From the NCBI GenBank assembly GCA_017462425.1, contig JAFTRD010000032.1, forward strand, positions 1-7,213: a DNA stretch of 7,213 bases, read 5' to 3'. Source of the DNA: Clostridia bacterium (lineage in GTDB: Bacteria; Bacillota_A; Clostridia; Christensenellales; Borkfalkiaceae). Under the pieces are notes generated by a model. That model was not told where the DNA came from. It did not search any database and saw only the letters and a program-made list of their open reading frames with translations. Numbering within the stretch: the first letter of the stretch is position 1; each line of letters starts with the position of its first letter. A program made the position numbers and the translations under genes. This document shows positions 1 to 6,333 of this stretch, piece by piece.

Positions 1-1865
1 TCGGGATTTTCGCCCATTAAAAGGGAGAACATTTTATCCGCCTCCATTGCGTCGGACATGGAGACTCGCTTTAAGGTTCTCGTGGCAGGGTTCATGGTCG
101 TATCCCAGAGCTGCTCCTTGCTCATCTCGCCCAAGCCTTTATAGCGCTGAAACTCTATCTGCTTCGCCTTATCCTGATGCTCGGCAATAAATTTCTGCTG
201 CTCCTCGTCCGAGTACAAATATACGTCGGGCTGACCTTTCAGACTCGCCTTATACAGCGGAGGTACTGCCGAATATACGTGTCCGTGCTCGATTAAAGGA
301 AGCATATAACGGAACAGGAAGGTGAGTAAAAGAATACGGATATGCGCGCCGTCTACGTCGGCGTCGGTCATGGAGATAATTCTGTCGTATCTTAATTTAC
401 TCTCGTCAAAATCGTCTAAAATGCCGCAACCGAAGGCGGTGATCATCGCCTTGATCTCCTCGTTTTCCAGCACTCGGTTCATTCTTACCTTTTCTACGTT
501 TAAAATTTTACCTCTTAAAGGCAGAATTGCCTGGAAACGTCTGTCTCTGCCCTGCTTTGCCGTTCCGCCTGCCGAATCGCCCTCTACGATGTAAATTTCA
601 CAGAGCTCGCTGCGCTTATCCGAACAGTCGGCAAGTTTGCCCGGCAGCGTGGTGGTTTCCAAAACGCCCTTTCTTCTGGTAAGCTCTCTTGCGTTACGGG
701 CGGCGTCACGGGCTTTCTGCGCCGTGATACAGCGCAGCACCAGCTCTCTCGCCACACTGGGGTTTTCTTCTAAAAAGGTACTTAAATGCTCGTTGGCGCA
801 ACGGGATACGAAGGGACGGATGAAGCTGTTGTTCAGCTTATCCTTGGTCTGCGACTCGAACTGCGCATTGACCAGCTTGACCGATACGACGGCGGTAATA
901 CCCTCTCTGACGTCCTCGCCGGTCAGTCTTTCGCTGTCTTTTAAGACGTTGAGTTTGTGCCCGTAATCGTTGATTACCTTGGTTAAAGCCAGCTTTAAAC
1001 CCTCCACGTGCGTACCGCCGTCAATGGTGTTGACGTTGTTCGCAAAGGAATAGATGACCTCGTTATAGCCCTCGTTATACTGAATGGCAACCTCGCAAAC
1101 GCTGTCGCCGTCCGTTTCTTCAAAGTATAAGGGCGTGGGGAAGAGTACCTCTTTCCCCTTGTTCAGCTCCTCTGCCAGCGAACGGATGCCGCCCTCGAAG
1201 CAGAAACTGTCCTTACGCTCTTTCCCTTCACGCTTGTCCTCCAACGTAATGGTCAAGCCTTTGTTGAGATAGGCAAGCTCTTTTAAACGACCCTTTAACG
1301 TGTCGTATTTAAATTCAACGGTTTCAAAAATATCGGCGTCGGGCATGAAGGTAACCAGCGTACCCGTTCTGTCGGTATCGCCCACGATTGCCACGTCACG
1401 CTGTTTTACGCCACGGTTGTATACTTGTTTATAGATATGCCCGTTTTGGTAGACCTCGGCTTCCAGCCATTCGGAAAGGGCGTTTACCGCCTTTACGCCG
1501 ACGCCGTGCAGCCCCGAGGATACTTTATAGCCCGAATCGCCGCCGAACTTACCGCCTGCGTTGACCTTGGTGAATACGACTTCCAAGGTAGAAACGCCCT
1601 CTTTGGGATGAATACCCGTGGGAATACCTCTGCCGTTGTCGGTAACCGTGCAGCTGCCGTCCTTGTTGACGATGACGTCTATCTGCGAGCAGTATCCCGC
1701 CAACGCTTCGTCAATGGAGTTATCCACCACCTCGTGTACGAGATGATGCAAGCCCTTTTCGTCCGTCGAGCTGATATACATGCCCGGACGTTTACGGATA
1801 TGCTCTAACCCGTCGAGAACCTGAATTTGCTCCGCACCGTACTGGTTTTCTACTTTTTCCGCCAT
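1..1865 (-). CDS. gyrB: DNA gyrase subunit B, partial (C-terminus runs off the window)
   Basis: ATPase subunit of the type IIA topoisomerase that, with GyrA, introduces negative supercoils into DNA in the cytoplasm. The window holds 621 codons from the ATG at 1865; the stop lies outside, and the family length (about 635-640) implies some 15-20 residues are missing. The GHKL ATPase motifs are intact: HEVVDNS (E45, N49), DNGRGIP (D76, G78, G80), a GLHGVG loop, and the QTK loop at residues 339-341 that contacts the ATP gamma-phosphate. The TOPRIM domain has EGDSAGGTA starting at E428 and TDADVDGAH with the metal-binding D501, D503 and D505. The QTK surroundings (QFESQTKDKLNN) differ from the usual QFEGQTKTKLGN. 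An AAAGGAG site 7 bases upstream fixes the start. It has its own promoter and stands alone, not next to recF or gyrA within the window. ParE is the main alternative; the lone location leaves some doubt, but the overall sequence and the lack of parC next door favour GyrB. Confidence 0.9.
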   Translation of the reverse strand, partial: MAEKVENQYGAEQIQVLDGLEHIRKRPGMYISSTDEKGLHHLVHEVVDNSIDEALAGYCSQIDVIVNKDGSCTVTDNGRGIPTGIHPKEGVSTLEVVFTKVNAGGKFGGDSGYKVSSGLHGVGVKAVNALSEWLEAEVYQNGHIYKQVYNRGVKQRDVAIVGDTDRTGTLVTFMPDADIFETVEFKYDTLKGRLKELAYLNKGLTITLEDKREGKERKDSFCFEGGIRSLAEELNKGKEVLFPTPLYFEETDGDSVCEVAIQYNEGYNEVIYSFANNVNTIDGGTHVEGLKLALTKVINDYGHKLNVLKDSERLTGEDVREGITAVVSVKLVNAQFESQTKDKLNNSFIRPFVSRCANEHLSTFLEENPSVARELVLRCITAQKARDAARNARELTRRKGVLETTTLPGKLADCSDKRSELCEIYIVEGDSAGGTAKQGRDRRFQAILPLRGKILNVEKVRMNRVLENEEIKAMITAFGCGILDDFDESKLRYDRIISMTDADVDGAHIRILLLTFLFRYMLPLIEHGHVYSAVPPLYKASLKGQPDVYLYSDEEQQKFIAEHQDKAKQIEFQRYKGLGEMSKEQLWDTTMNPATRTLKRVSMSDAMEADKMFSLLMGENP

Positions 1866-1872
1866 TTTTCTA

Positions 1873-1879
1873 CTCCTTT
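1873..1879 (-). promoter_or_regulatory. Ribosome binding site of gyrB
   Basis: The minus strand reads AAAGGAG, followed by seven bases (TAGAAAA) and the ATG at 1865. This is a near-ideal Shine-Dalgarno match and spacing. Its first two A's are also the last two bases of the inverted repeat at 1878-1902. Confidence 0.85.
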
Positions 1880-1902
1880 ACTATATATGCAATATATAGT
1901 AA
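1878..1902 (-). repeat. Perfect 11-bp inverted repeat in the gyrB leader
   Basis: On the minus strand TTACTATATAT and ATATATAGTAA form a perfect dyad around a three-base TGC loop. It lies between the predicted transcription start (about 1912) and the gyrB Shine-Dalgarno site, flush against the latter. The stem is almost wholly A-T with one G-C pair. It could act as an RNA hairpin affecting ribosome access, as a 5'-end stabiliser, or as a DNA operator for a dimeric regulator; the sequence alone does not decide. It is not a terminator, because no U-tract follows. Confidence 0.8.
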
Positions 1903-1918
1903 CTTTCTTTCTGTTTCC

Positions 1919-1948
1919 ATTATAACATATCCTGCGCAAAATGTACAA
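1919..1948 (-). promoter_or_regulatory. Sigma-A-type promoter of gyrB
   Basis: The minus strand has a consensus -10 box TATAAT at 1919-1924, preceded by TG at 1926-1927 as in extended -10 promoters. The -35 region is weaker: TGTACA at 1942-1947 with 17-bp spacing, or TTGTAC at 1943-1948 with 18 bp. The predicted start is near 1912, giving a leader of about 47 bases. It sits between the dus terminator and gyrB, where a promoter is needed. Confidence 0.8.
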
Positions 1949-1977
1949 CGTTTAGTGACGTTTTTTTCTTTTTCAAT

Positions 1978-2007
1978 AAAAAATCCCTCCGTTTTTGCGT
2001 CGGAGGG
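1978..2007 (-). terminator. Intrinsic terminator after dus
   Basis: CCCTCCG (2001-2007) pairs with CGGAGGG (1985-1991) around a 9-base loop, read on the minus strand. It is followed by an A and six T's (1978-1983). The stem begins 18 bases after the dus stop codon. A T7 run also flanks the hairpin on the plus strand (2011-2017), so it could work in both directions, but no plus-strand gene needs it. It closes the flippase-mazG-dus unit ahead of the gyrB promoter. Confidence 0.88.
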
Positions 2008-2025
2008 CAGTTTTTTTACTCTGTT

Positions 2026-2976
2026 TTATTCTGTTTTGTAATTAAAAATTTCCTCAACCATATCCCGTACGGCTTGGGGGGTGGGGCATTTGAACAGCTT
2101 TTCCCGCCAGAGCGCTGCGCCCTTTTCACCCTTTAAATAAAAGGCGATCATTTTGCGCATATATACGGTGGTAAACCGCTCTTCAAACAGCGCTTGCGTG
2201 TCGGAAAGCTGGCGTAAGATCATGTCCTTTTTGCTCTCCTTAACTCTACCCGTCAAATCGCAGAAAATTTGCGGGTCGTACATCGCCGCACGGGCGACCA
2301 TGACCCCGTCTGCCCCCGTATTCTCCAGCATTTTTTCAGCGTCTTTTACGCTGAATATTCCACCGTTGGCAACGACGGGAATTTTAACGGCTTTTTTTAC
2401 GGCGGCAATGGCTTGATAGTCCGGCTCGCCTGCGTAAATTTTATCCTTGGTTCTGCCGTGAACGGTGATCATATCCGCACCGGCGTCCTCTAAAACTTTG
2501 GCAAATTCTCCGCCGATAATATTATCCTGCTTTAAGCCGATGCGCATCTTAACGGTAATACGTTTGCCTGATTTCTTGCACGCCGTAACGATTTTCCCCG
2601 CCAGAACGGGGTCTGAAAGCAGCGCGCTGCCCTCGCCGTTGTTATAAATTTTAGGCATGGGACAACCCATATTGATATCCACGATATCAAAGGGCTTTAA
2701 ATGCTCGCTTTGACACGCTTCGAGTAGAATTTCAGGGGAGCTGCCAAACAGCTGTACCGCCTTTATCTTCTCCGCTGCGCCCGAATATAAAAGCTCCTTC
2801 GTGCCCTCGCTGCCGTAATGCAGACCCTTGGCGCTGACCATTTCGGTAAAGGTAAGCCCTGCGCCGTAAGAAAGGCAGAGTTTCCGAAACGGATAGTTGG
2901 TATACCCTGCCAAGGGCGCCATAAACACGTTGTTGGGCGTGATGATTCCGCCGATATCGACGGGCTTAGTCTGCAT
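2026..2976 (-). CDS. dus: tRNA-dihydrouridine synthase, DusB type
   Basis: FMN-dependent, NADPH-using enzyme that reduces uridine to dihydrouridine in tRNA. The 316-residue protein is of normal length. It opens with the FMN-site motif MAPLAGYTNYPFR. The family signature DINMGCPMPKIYNNGEGSA follows, with the catalytic cysteine at C105. After it come KMRIG, HGRT (173-176) and VANGGI (NGG 204-206) of the TIM barrel, then the helical C-terminal domain. The usual phosphate-binding GRxxxGNPW appears here as ARAAMYDPQ, a mild departure. The start is placed at the ATG at 2976, because AAAGGAG (2984-2990) lies 7 bases before it; a GTG two codons earlier (2982) would sit one base from that site. It overlaps the end of mazG by 11 bases, so coupled translation is likely. 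Assignment to DusB rather than another Dus is by motif resemblance; the target uridine cannot be inferred. Confidence 0.93.
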   Translation of the reverse strand: MQTKPVDIGGIITPNNVFMAPLAGYTNYPFRKLCLSYGAGLTFTEMVSAKGLHYGSEGTKELLYSGAAEKIKAVQLFGSSPEILLEACQSEHLKPFDIVDINMGCPMPKIYNNGEGSALLSDPVLAGKIVTACKKSGKRITVKMRIGLKQDNIIGGEFAKVLEDAGADMITVHGRTKDKIYAGEPDYQAIAAVKKAVKIPVVANGGIFSVKDAEKMLENTGADGVMVARAAMYDPQIFCDLTGRVKESKKDMILRQLSDTQALFEERFTTVYMRKMIAFYLKGEKGAALWREKLFKCPTPQAVRDMVEEIFNYKTE

Positions 2977-4399
2977 TTTCACGCTCCTTTGCTTTCGCTT
3001 TGGCTTTTACGTAATAACCGTCCAGTTCTTCGATAGAAAGGGCGGTAATATCCTTATTATCGGCTATAATCAATTCCTCCGTCAACGTAAAACGGCGGAT
3101 GAACTTTTGTACGGACTCCTTGAGCGCCAGCTCGCAATCCACGCCCGAGAGTCTGCCGGCGTTGACGACCGCAAAGAGTAAGTCGCCCAGCTCTTCGTGC
3201 ACGTGCGCTTTATCCCCTGCGGCGTAAGCCTGCTCCCACTCTTTCAGCTCTTCGTAAATTTTAGCGCTAGCGTCCTTGACGTTTGCAAAATCGAATCCGC
3301 TCTTGCCCGCGCGCTTTTGCACCTTCTGCGCACGCATACAGGCAGGGAAACAGGCGGGCACGTCGCGAACCGACTTGGAATAGGTATCCTGCCCCTTTTC
3401 CTTCTGCTTATTCGCTTCCCAGACCGAGAGAGCGCTTGCCTCGTCCGTAGCCTTGTCCTTGCCGAAGATATGCGTGTGGCGGTGAATGAGCTTTTCGCAG
3501 AGCTCGCTTAAAGAATCGGTGAGGTTGAACCCGCCACGCTCCTCCTGCATGACGGCGTGGAATACCGCCTGCAACAAGACGTCGCCCGTTTCTTCACGGA
3601 TTTTTTCGATATCCCCCGAATCGATGGCGTCCACCAGCTCGTACGCCTCCTCCACCATATTCATACGGATACTTTCGGGCGTTTGCACCTTATCCCAAGG
3701 GCAGCCGTCCGGACGGCGCAGACGGATTAAAATTTCCTTTAAATCGGCGATATCAAAACGGGTCTTTTCGAGTAAGGGAATATCCTTTACCACGACGGCG
3801 CAGGTGTAGTCGTATTTTTTCTGTCTGTCCAGCTCGTACAGCTTTATCTTTTTGCATCTTTCACCGCAGACGAAGAATACGTCGCTTTCCTCGCCGATTA
3901 TATCGCTTAAAATAAGCTTTACGTCCCCGGCTAAAAACTCGTCGTCCAGATCGTAAATAGCCGCAGGGAGAGTGAGATTTTTAATTTCCGCCAGATCGTA
4001 CGCCGAAACGCAGGCGCAGGAGGTGGCTGCCATACGGGTCTTTTCCAGCGCGCGCTGCGCCTTGGAAATACCGCCGATGATCACCGATTTCTTATAACGG
4101 TGCATGATTATTTGCGCACTTCTGTCCTCGGTAACGTTGCCGTCCACGCAGTAAACTACGTTTTGCGCCCTGCCTGCATCCAGTACGATCTTTGCCAGTT
4201 TCTTATGCAGCGTAGCAAAGGAACGGGTGCGGGCAACCGCCTCGTCCAACGCCTCGTAGCGTACGCCAAGCGTTTTTACGCTCTCTGCGGAAAGAGTTTT
4301 ATCCGTACGCAGAATTACCCTGTCTGCGGATAAAATTGCTCTTTTTCCCCTTTCGGTTAAATCGTCTTTTTCCACGCCCAAGCCGACCAACGTAATCAT
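2966..4399 (-). CDS. mazG: Tetrapyrrole-methylase-like / MazG nucleotide pyrophosphohydrolase fusion (YabN type)
   Basis: A 477-residue, two-part protein with the architecture of Bacillus YabN. Residues 1 to about 205 resemble the SAM-dependent tetrapyrrole (corrin/porphyrin) methylase fold. Residues about 217-470 hold two MazG modules, all-alpha Mg-dependent NTP pyrophosphohydrolases that turn NTPs or dNTPs into NMPs and pyrophosphate and clear unwanted nucleotides. Module one has the CPWD motif (233-236), EExxE at 250-254 and ExxD at 270-273; module two has EExxE at 383-387 and ExxD at 403-406, so both metal sites look complete. QTPES replaces the more usual QTHES after CPWD. The methylase part is odd: the opening GLGxGD loop reads GLGVEKD, and the usual VPGHP-type loop reads VDGNV (85-89), so methylation is doubtful. 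The ATG overlaps the flippase stop as ATGA (4 bases), indicating translational coupling; dus overlaps the 3' end. Confidence 0.92.
   Translation of the reverse strand: MITLVGLGVEKDDLTERGKRAILSADRVILRTDKTLSAESVKTLGVRYEALDEAVARTRSFATLHKKLAKIVLDAGRAQNVVYCVDGNVTEDRSAQIIMHRYKKSVIIGGISKAQRALEKTRMAATSCACVSAYDLAEIKNLTLPAAIYDLDDEFLAGDVKLILSDIIGEESDVFFVCGERCKKIKLYELDRQKKYDYTCAVVVKDIPLLEKTRFDIADLKEILIRLRRPDGCPWDKVQTPESIRMNMVEEAYELVDAIDSGDIEKIREETGDVLLQAVFHAVMQEERGGFNLTDSLSELCEKLIHRHTHIFGKDKATDEASALSVWEANKQKEKGQDTYSKSVRDVPACFPACMRAQKVQKRAGKSGFDFANVKDASAKIYEELKEWEQAYAAGDKAHVHEELGDLLFAVVNAGRLSGVDCELALKESVQKFIRRFTLTEELIIADNKDITALSIEELDGYYVKAKAKAKERENAD
2984..2990 (-). promoter_or_regulatory. Ribosome binding site deciding the dus start
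   Basis: AAAGGAG on the minus strand lies inside the last codons of mazG. It is 7 bases from the ATG at 2976 but only one base from the GTG at 2982, which supports the ATG as the dus start. Confidence 0.8.
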
Positions 4400-5700
4400 T
4401 TTTTTATCTTCTCCCGTTTTAAATTACTGTATAAGTCTAACACAAACGCCAAAAAATAGCAAACGTTTGCGGCGATAGCCATACCGTAGACGGAAATATT
4501 TTGATTCTTCAGTAAAAAATAAGTGAGTATGATTTTTATTGTTACCGCTACCGCCATGTTCCGAGCCGCCACCAGCGCCTTGCCCTTGCCGATAAGACAC
4601 GCTGAAAGGGTTTGCGCGCAGGAATGCGTAACCGCCGTAAAGGACATCAGCTTGATGAGCTTTTCCAGCACGTCCAGCCGTTCCTCGGTGAGTCTGCGAA
4701 AGAACAGCGCGCCGAGCGGACGGGCAAAAAAGAAGAGCGCCAGGGCGCAGGGAACGCTGACGATTAGGGTTACGCCCAGCGCTTTTAATACCTTTCCCCT
4801 GCCGCCTAAGTTACTGCTGAGCCGTGGAATGACCGATACGGCAAAGCCGTAGCAGACGGATACGGGCAGTCCAACCAAGGTTACCGCTCCGCCCGAAAAA
4901 AGCCCGTAAAGCGCCACAGCCTCGCCCGAATACGAGCGCAAGAGCCGAACGGCAAGACCGCTGTCTATGAACTGGGAAAGCGGCAGGATTGCCGCCGCAA
5001 GCGCCACGGGCAGGGTGAGAGACAAAATTTTTCCGTAGGACGGCTGCGGGTAGGAAAACAGCGGCTTGTTCCCCCGTCCCACACGGTAGCGGCGGTACAT
5101 ATACCAAAGCGCCCACCCCTCGCTTAAGGAAACGGCGCCCAATACCGCCGTTACGGCGTAGAGCGTGTTCTCACGGAAAATATAGGCAAGAAAAACGGCG
5201 AACACACCCTTGACGGTCTGTTCGATAAGGTCGGACGTGGCTGTGGGAACCATATCGCATTTACCCTGAAAATACCCACGAAAGACGGATAACAGCGACA
5301 CACAGAGCACGGACGGGCTGAGCGCAATATAACAAGCACGCAAATCTTCGCCCTGTAAATTGCTGATGACCCCACGAAGAGCGAACATTAACAGCGTGCC
5401 GATAAGCCCGATAAAAAAGAAGAGCGAGAACGCCGCACGAAATACCGGTTTGCCGTCCCTTCCTAAATGCTCTTCCCTGGCAACGATTCTCGAGATGCCC
5501 GACGGCAGTCCCGCCGAAGAAACGGTGAGAAGTAGGCAATAAAAGGGATAGGCAAGCTGGTATAGCCCCACCCCCTCTGCGCCCAAAAGCGCAGTGAGGG
5601 GGATACGGGATACGGCGCCCACGACCTTGGCAAGAAAGCTGCCGAGGGAGATGATGATTGCGCCCTGTAAAAAACCGTGTCTTTCCCGTTGTCCTTGCAT
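4396..5700 (-). CDS. MurJ/SpoVB-family flippase, YabM-like
   Basis: Integral membrane protein of the MOP superfamily (polysaccharide/lipid flippases such as MurJ, SpoVB, YabM), which move lipid-linked wall or polysaccharide precursors across the membrane. The 434 residues contain about 12 hydrophobic segments and the family hallmarks GAEGVGLYQLAYPFY, AGLPSGISRIVA and RGYFQGKCDMVPTA, and the C-terminus is basic (NLKREKIKK). Bacillus SpoVB, YabM and MurJ-type relatives exceed 500 residues, and MurJ has 14 helices, so the last two seem absent. The start is placed at the ATG at 5700 behind AAGGGGGG (5704-5711). A TTG at 5769 would add 23 residues, but that stretch is the spoVT terminator. Position between spoVT and a YabN-type gene, as in B. 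subtilis, favours YabM over SpoVB; the substrate is unknown. The stop overlaps the mazG start by 4 bases. Confidence 0.88.
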   Translation of the reverse strand: MQGQRERHGFLQGAIIISLGSFLAKVVGAVSRIPLTALLGAEGVGLYQLAYPFYCLLLTVSSAGLPSGISRIVAREEHLGRDGKPVFRAAFSLFFFIGLIGTLLMFALRGVISNLQGEDLRACYIALSPSVLCVSLLSVFRGYFQGKCDMVPTATSDLIEQTVKGVFAVFLAYIFRENTLYAVTAVLGAVSLSEGWALWYMYRRYRVGRGNKPLFSYPQPSYGKILSLTLPVALAAAILPLSQFIDSGLAVRLLRSYSGEAVALYGLFSGGAVTLVGLPVSVCYGFAVSVIPRLSSNLGGRGKVLKALGVTLIVSVPCALALFFFARPLGALFFRRLTEERLDVLEKLIKLMSFTAVTHSCAQTLSACLIGKGKALVAARNMAVAVTIKIILTYFLLKNQNISVYGMAIAANVCYFLAFVLDLYSNLKREKIKK

Positions 5701-5703
5701 ACG

Positions 5704-5711
5704 CCCCCCTT
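5704..5711 (-). promoter_or_regulatory. Ribosome binding site deciding the flippase start
   Basis: AAGGGGGG on the minus strand, three bases before the ATG at 5700, can pair with the anti-Shine-Dalgarno sequence if one G-U wobble is allowed. The spacing is short. It begins 7 bases after the U-tract of the spoVT terminator, so the whole initiation region sits just behind that hairpin. Confidence 0.6.
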
Positions 5712-5718
5712 GCTTTAT

Positions 5719-5745
5719 AAAAAAAGGGGCGGATTTTTTCGCCCC
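5719..5745 (-). terminator. Intrinsic terminator after spoVT
   Basis: On the minus strand GGGGCG (5740-5745) pairs with CGCCCC (5726-5731) around an 8-base A-rich loop, and seven T's follow (5719-5725). The stem starts 27 bases after the spoVT stop codon, and the U-tract ends 18 bases before the flippase ATG. No convincing promoter is visible between it and the flippase, so the downstream genes may depend on read-through or on a promoter inside spoVT. Confidence 0.85.
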
Positions 5746-5772
5746 GTGTAAAAAAAATTTTTTTCGCAAAAA

Positions 5773-6318
5773 TCAGTTGAACTGGTTTGCCAGCATTTCC
5801 GACGTTAATTGCGCCAGCTTGATGGCGGAATTTTCTATTTTTACGCCTTCCTTGACCGAGAGCAGGATCACTGCGCCCAGACAGTCGCCACCGCTGACGA
5901 TGGGAATGATAAGCTGCGCATAGTAGTTGCCGTTTTCCTCGTCCTCGGTAACGGGCAGGATTTTTCCGCCCTCGCCCCGATCGGCAAGGTAACTGCGTCT
6001 GTCCTTTAATACCTTGTCCATTTCACGGGAGAGATGTCTGCCAACCTCACGCTTTCCCTCGCCGCAAGCGGACAAAATCTCGTCCGTATCGGCGATCACC
6101 GTTAAAAGGCCGCTCAGCTCGTTGAGCGATTTGGCGGTGGTTTCACTGAACTTATCCAAGGTGGCAATGGGCGAGTATTTTTTAAGCATAAGCTCGTCCC
6201 GTTCGGTAAAGATTTCAAGCGGATCGCCCTCCTTTATTCTAAGGGTACGGCGGATTTCCTTGGGAATAACCACCCTGCCCAGTTCGTCTATTCTTCTTAC
6301 GATTCCTGTTGCTTTCAT
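5773..6318 (-). CDS. spoVT: Stage V sporulation protein T, AbrB-family transcription regulator
   Basis: DNA-binding regulator which in Bacillus acts in the forespore, tuning the sigma-G regulon (some genes up, others down) and affecting spore coat and germination. The 181-residue length matches the family (178 in B. subtilis). Residues 1 to about 50 form the AbrB/MazE swapped-hairpin DNA-binding domain, with the near-invariant MKATGIVRRIDELGRVVIPK followed by EIRRTLRIKEGDPLEIF. Residues about 55-178 correspond to the GAF-like domain and are more divergent, as expected. The ATG at 6318 has GGAGG (6324-6328) five bases upstream. It lies between two terminators, apparently as its own unit with possible read-through into the flippase gene. 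The pairing with a YabM-like flippase and a YabN-like MazG copies the B. subtilis order. The related AbrB and Abh are much shorter and lack the GAF part. Confidence 0.96.
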   Translation of the reverse strand: MKATGIVRRIDELGRVVIPKEIRRTLRIKEGDPLEIFTERDELMLKKYSPIATLDKFSETTAKSLNELSGLLTVIADTDEILSACGEGKREVGRHLSREMDKVLKDRRSYLADRGEGGKILPVTEDEENGNYYAQLIIPIVSGGDCLGAVILLSVKEGVKIENSAIKLAQLTSEMLANQFN

Positions 6319-6323
6319 AAAGA

Positions 6324-6328
6324 CCTCC
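6324..6328 (-). promoter_or_regulatory. Ribosome binding site of spoVT
   Basis: GGAGG on the minus strand, five bases (TCTTT) before the ATG at 6318. It supports this start together with the intact MKATG N-terminus typical of SpoVT. Confidence 0.8.
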
Positions 6329-6333
6329 GCAAG

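Noticed and set aside
322..1272. Three plus-strand open frames (322-594, 637-966, 1084-1272) opposite gyrB
   Set aside because: They are low-complexity, serine- and leucine-rich antisense shadows of gyrB with no family resemblance.
1425..1808. 127-codon plus-strand open frame opposite gyrB
   Set aside because: It lies wholly antisense to the conserved GyrB ATPase domain, has no recognisable domain and arises from the codon pattern of the real gene.
1954..1969. AACGT-6-ACGTT small inverted repeat just upstream of the gyrB promoter
   Set aside because: The arms are only five bases, which is expected by chance in this length; it was not strong enough to call an operator.
2669..2690. Repeated GATATC (palindromic) words in dus
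   Set aside because: They fall in the codons for the DIVDIN stretch of the Dus signature and are explained by coding constraint.
2977..2982. GTG start of dus two codons upstream of the ATG
   Set aside because: The AAAGGAG site would be only one base away; the spacing is ideal for the ATG at 2976.
2153..4333. Plus-strand open frames opposite dus and mazG
   Set aside because: All are antisense to well-supported genes, overlap one another in different frames and show no domain.
4811..5539. Same-strand open frames in other phases inside the flippase gene (4811-5116, 5151-5375, 5261-5539)
   Set aside because: The frame at 4396-5700 encodes a continuous family-matching membrane protein, so these are out-of-frame shadows and not signs of a frameshift.
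5701..5769. TTG-initiated N-terminal extension of the flippase
   Set aside because: The extra 23 codons span the spoVT terminator hairpin and its U-tract, have no ribosome binding site and do not resemble family N-termini; the ATG at 5700 is preferred.
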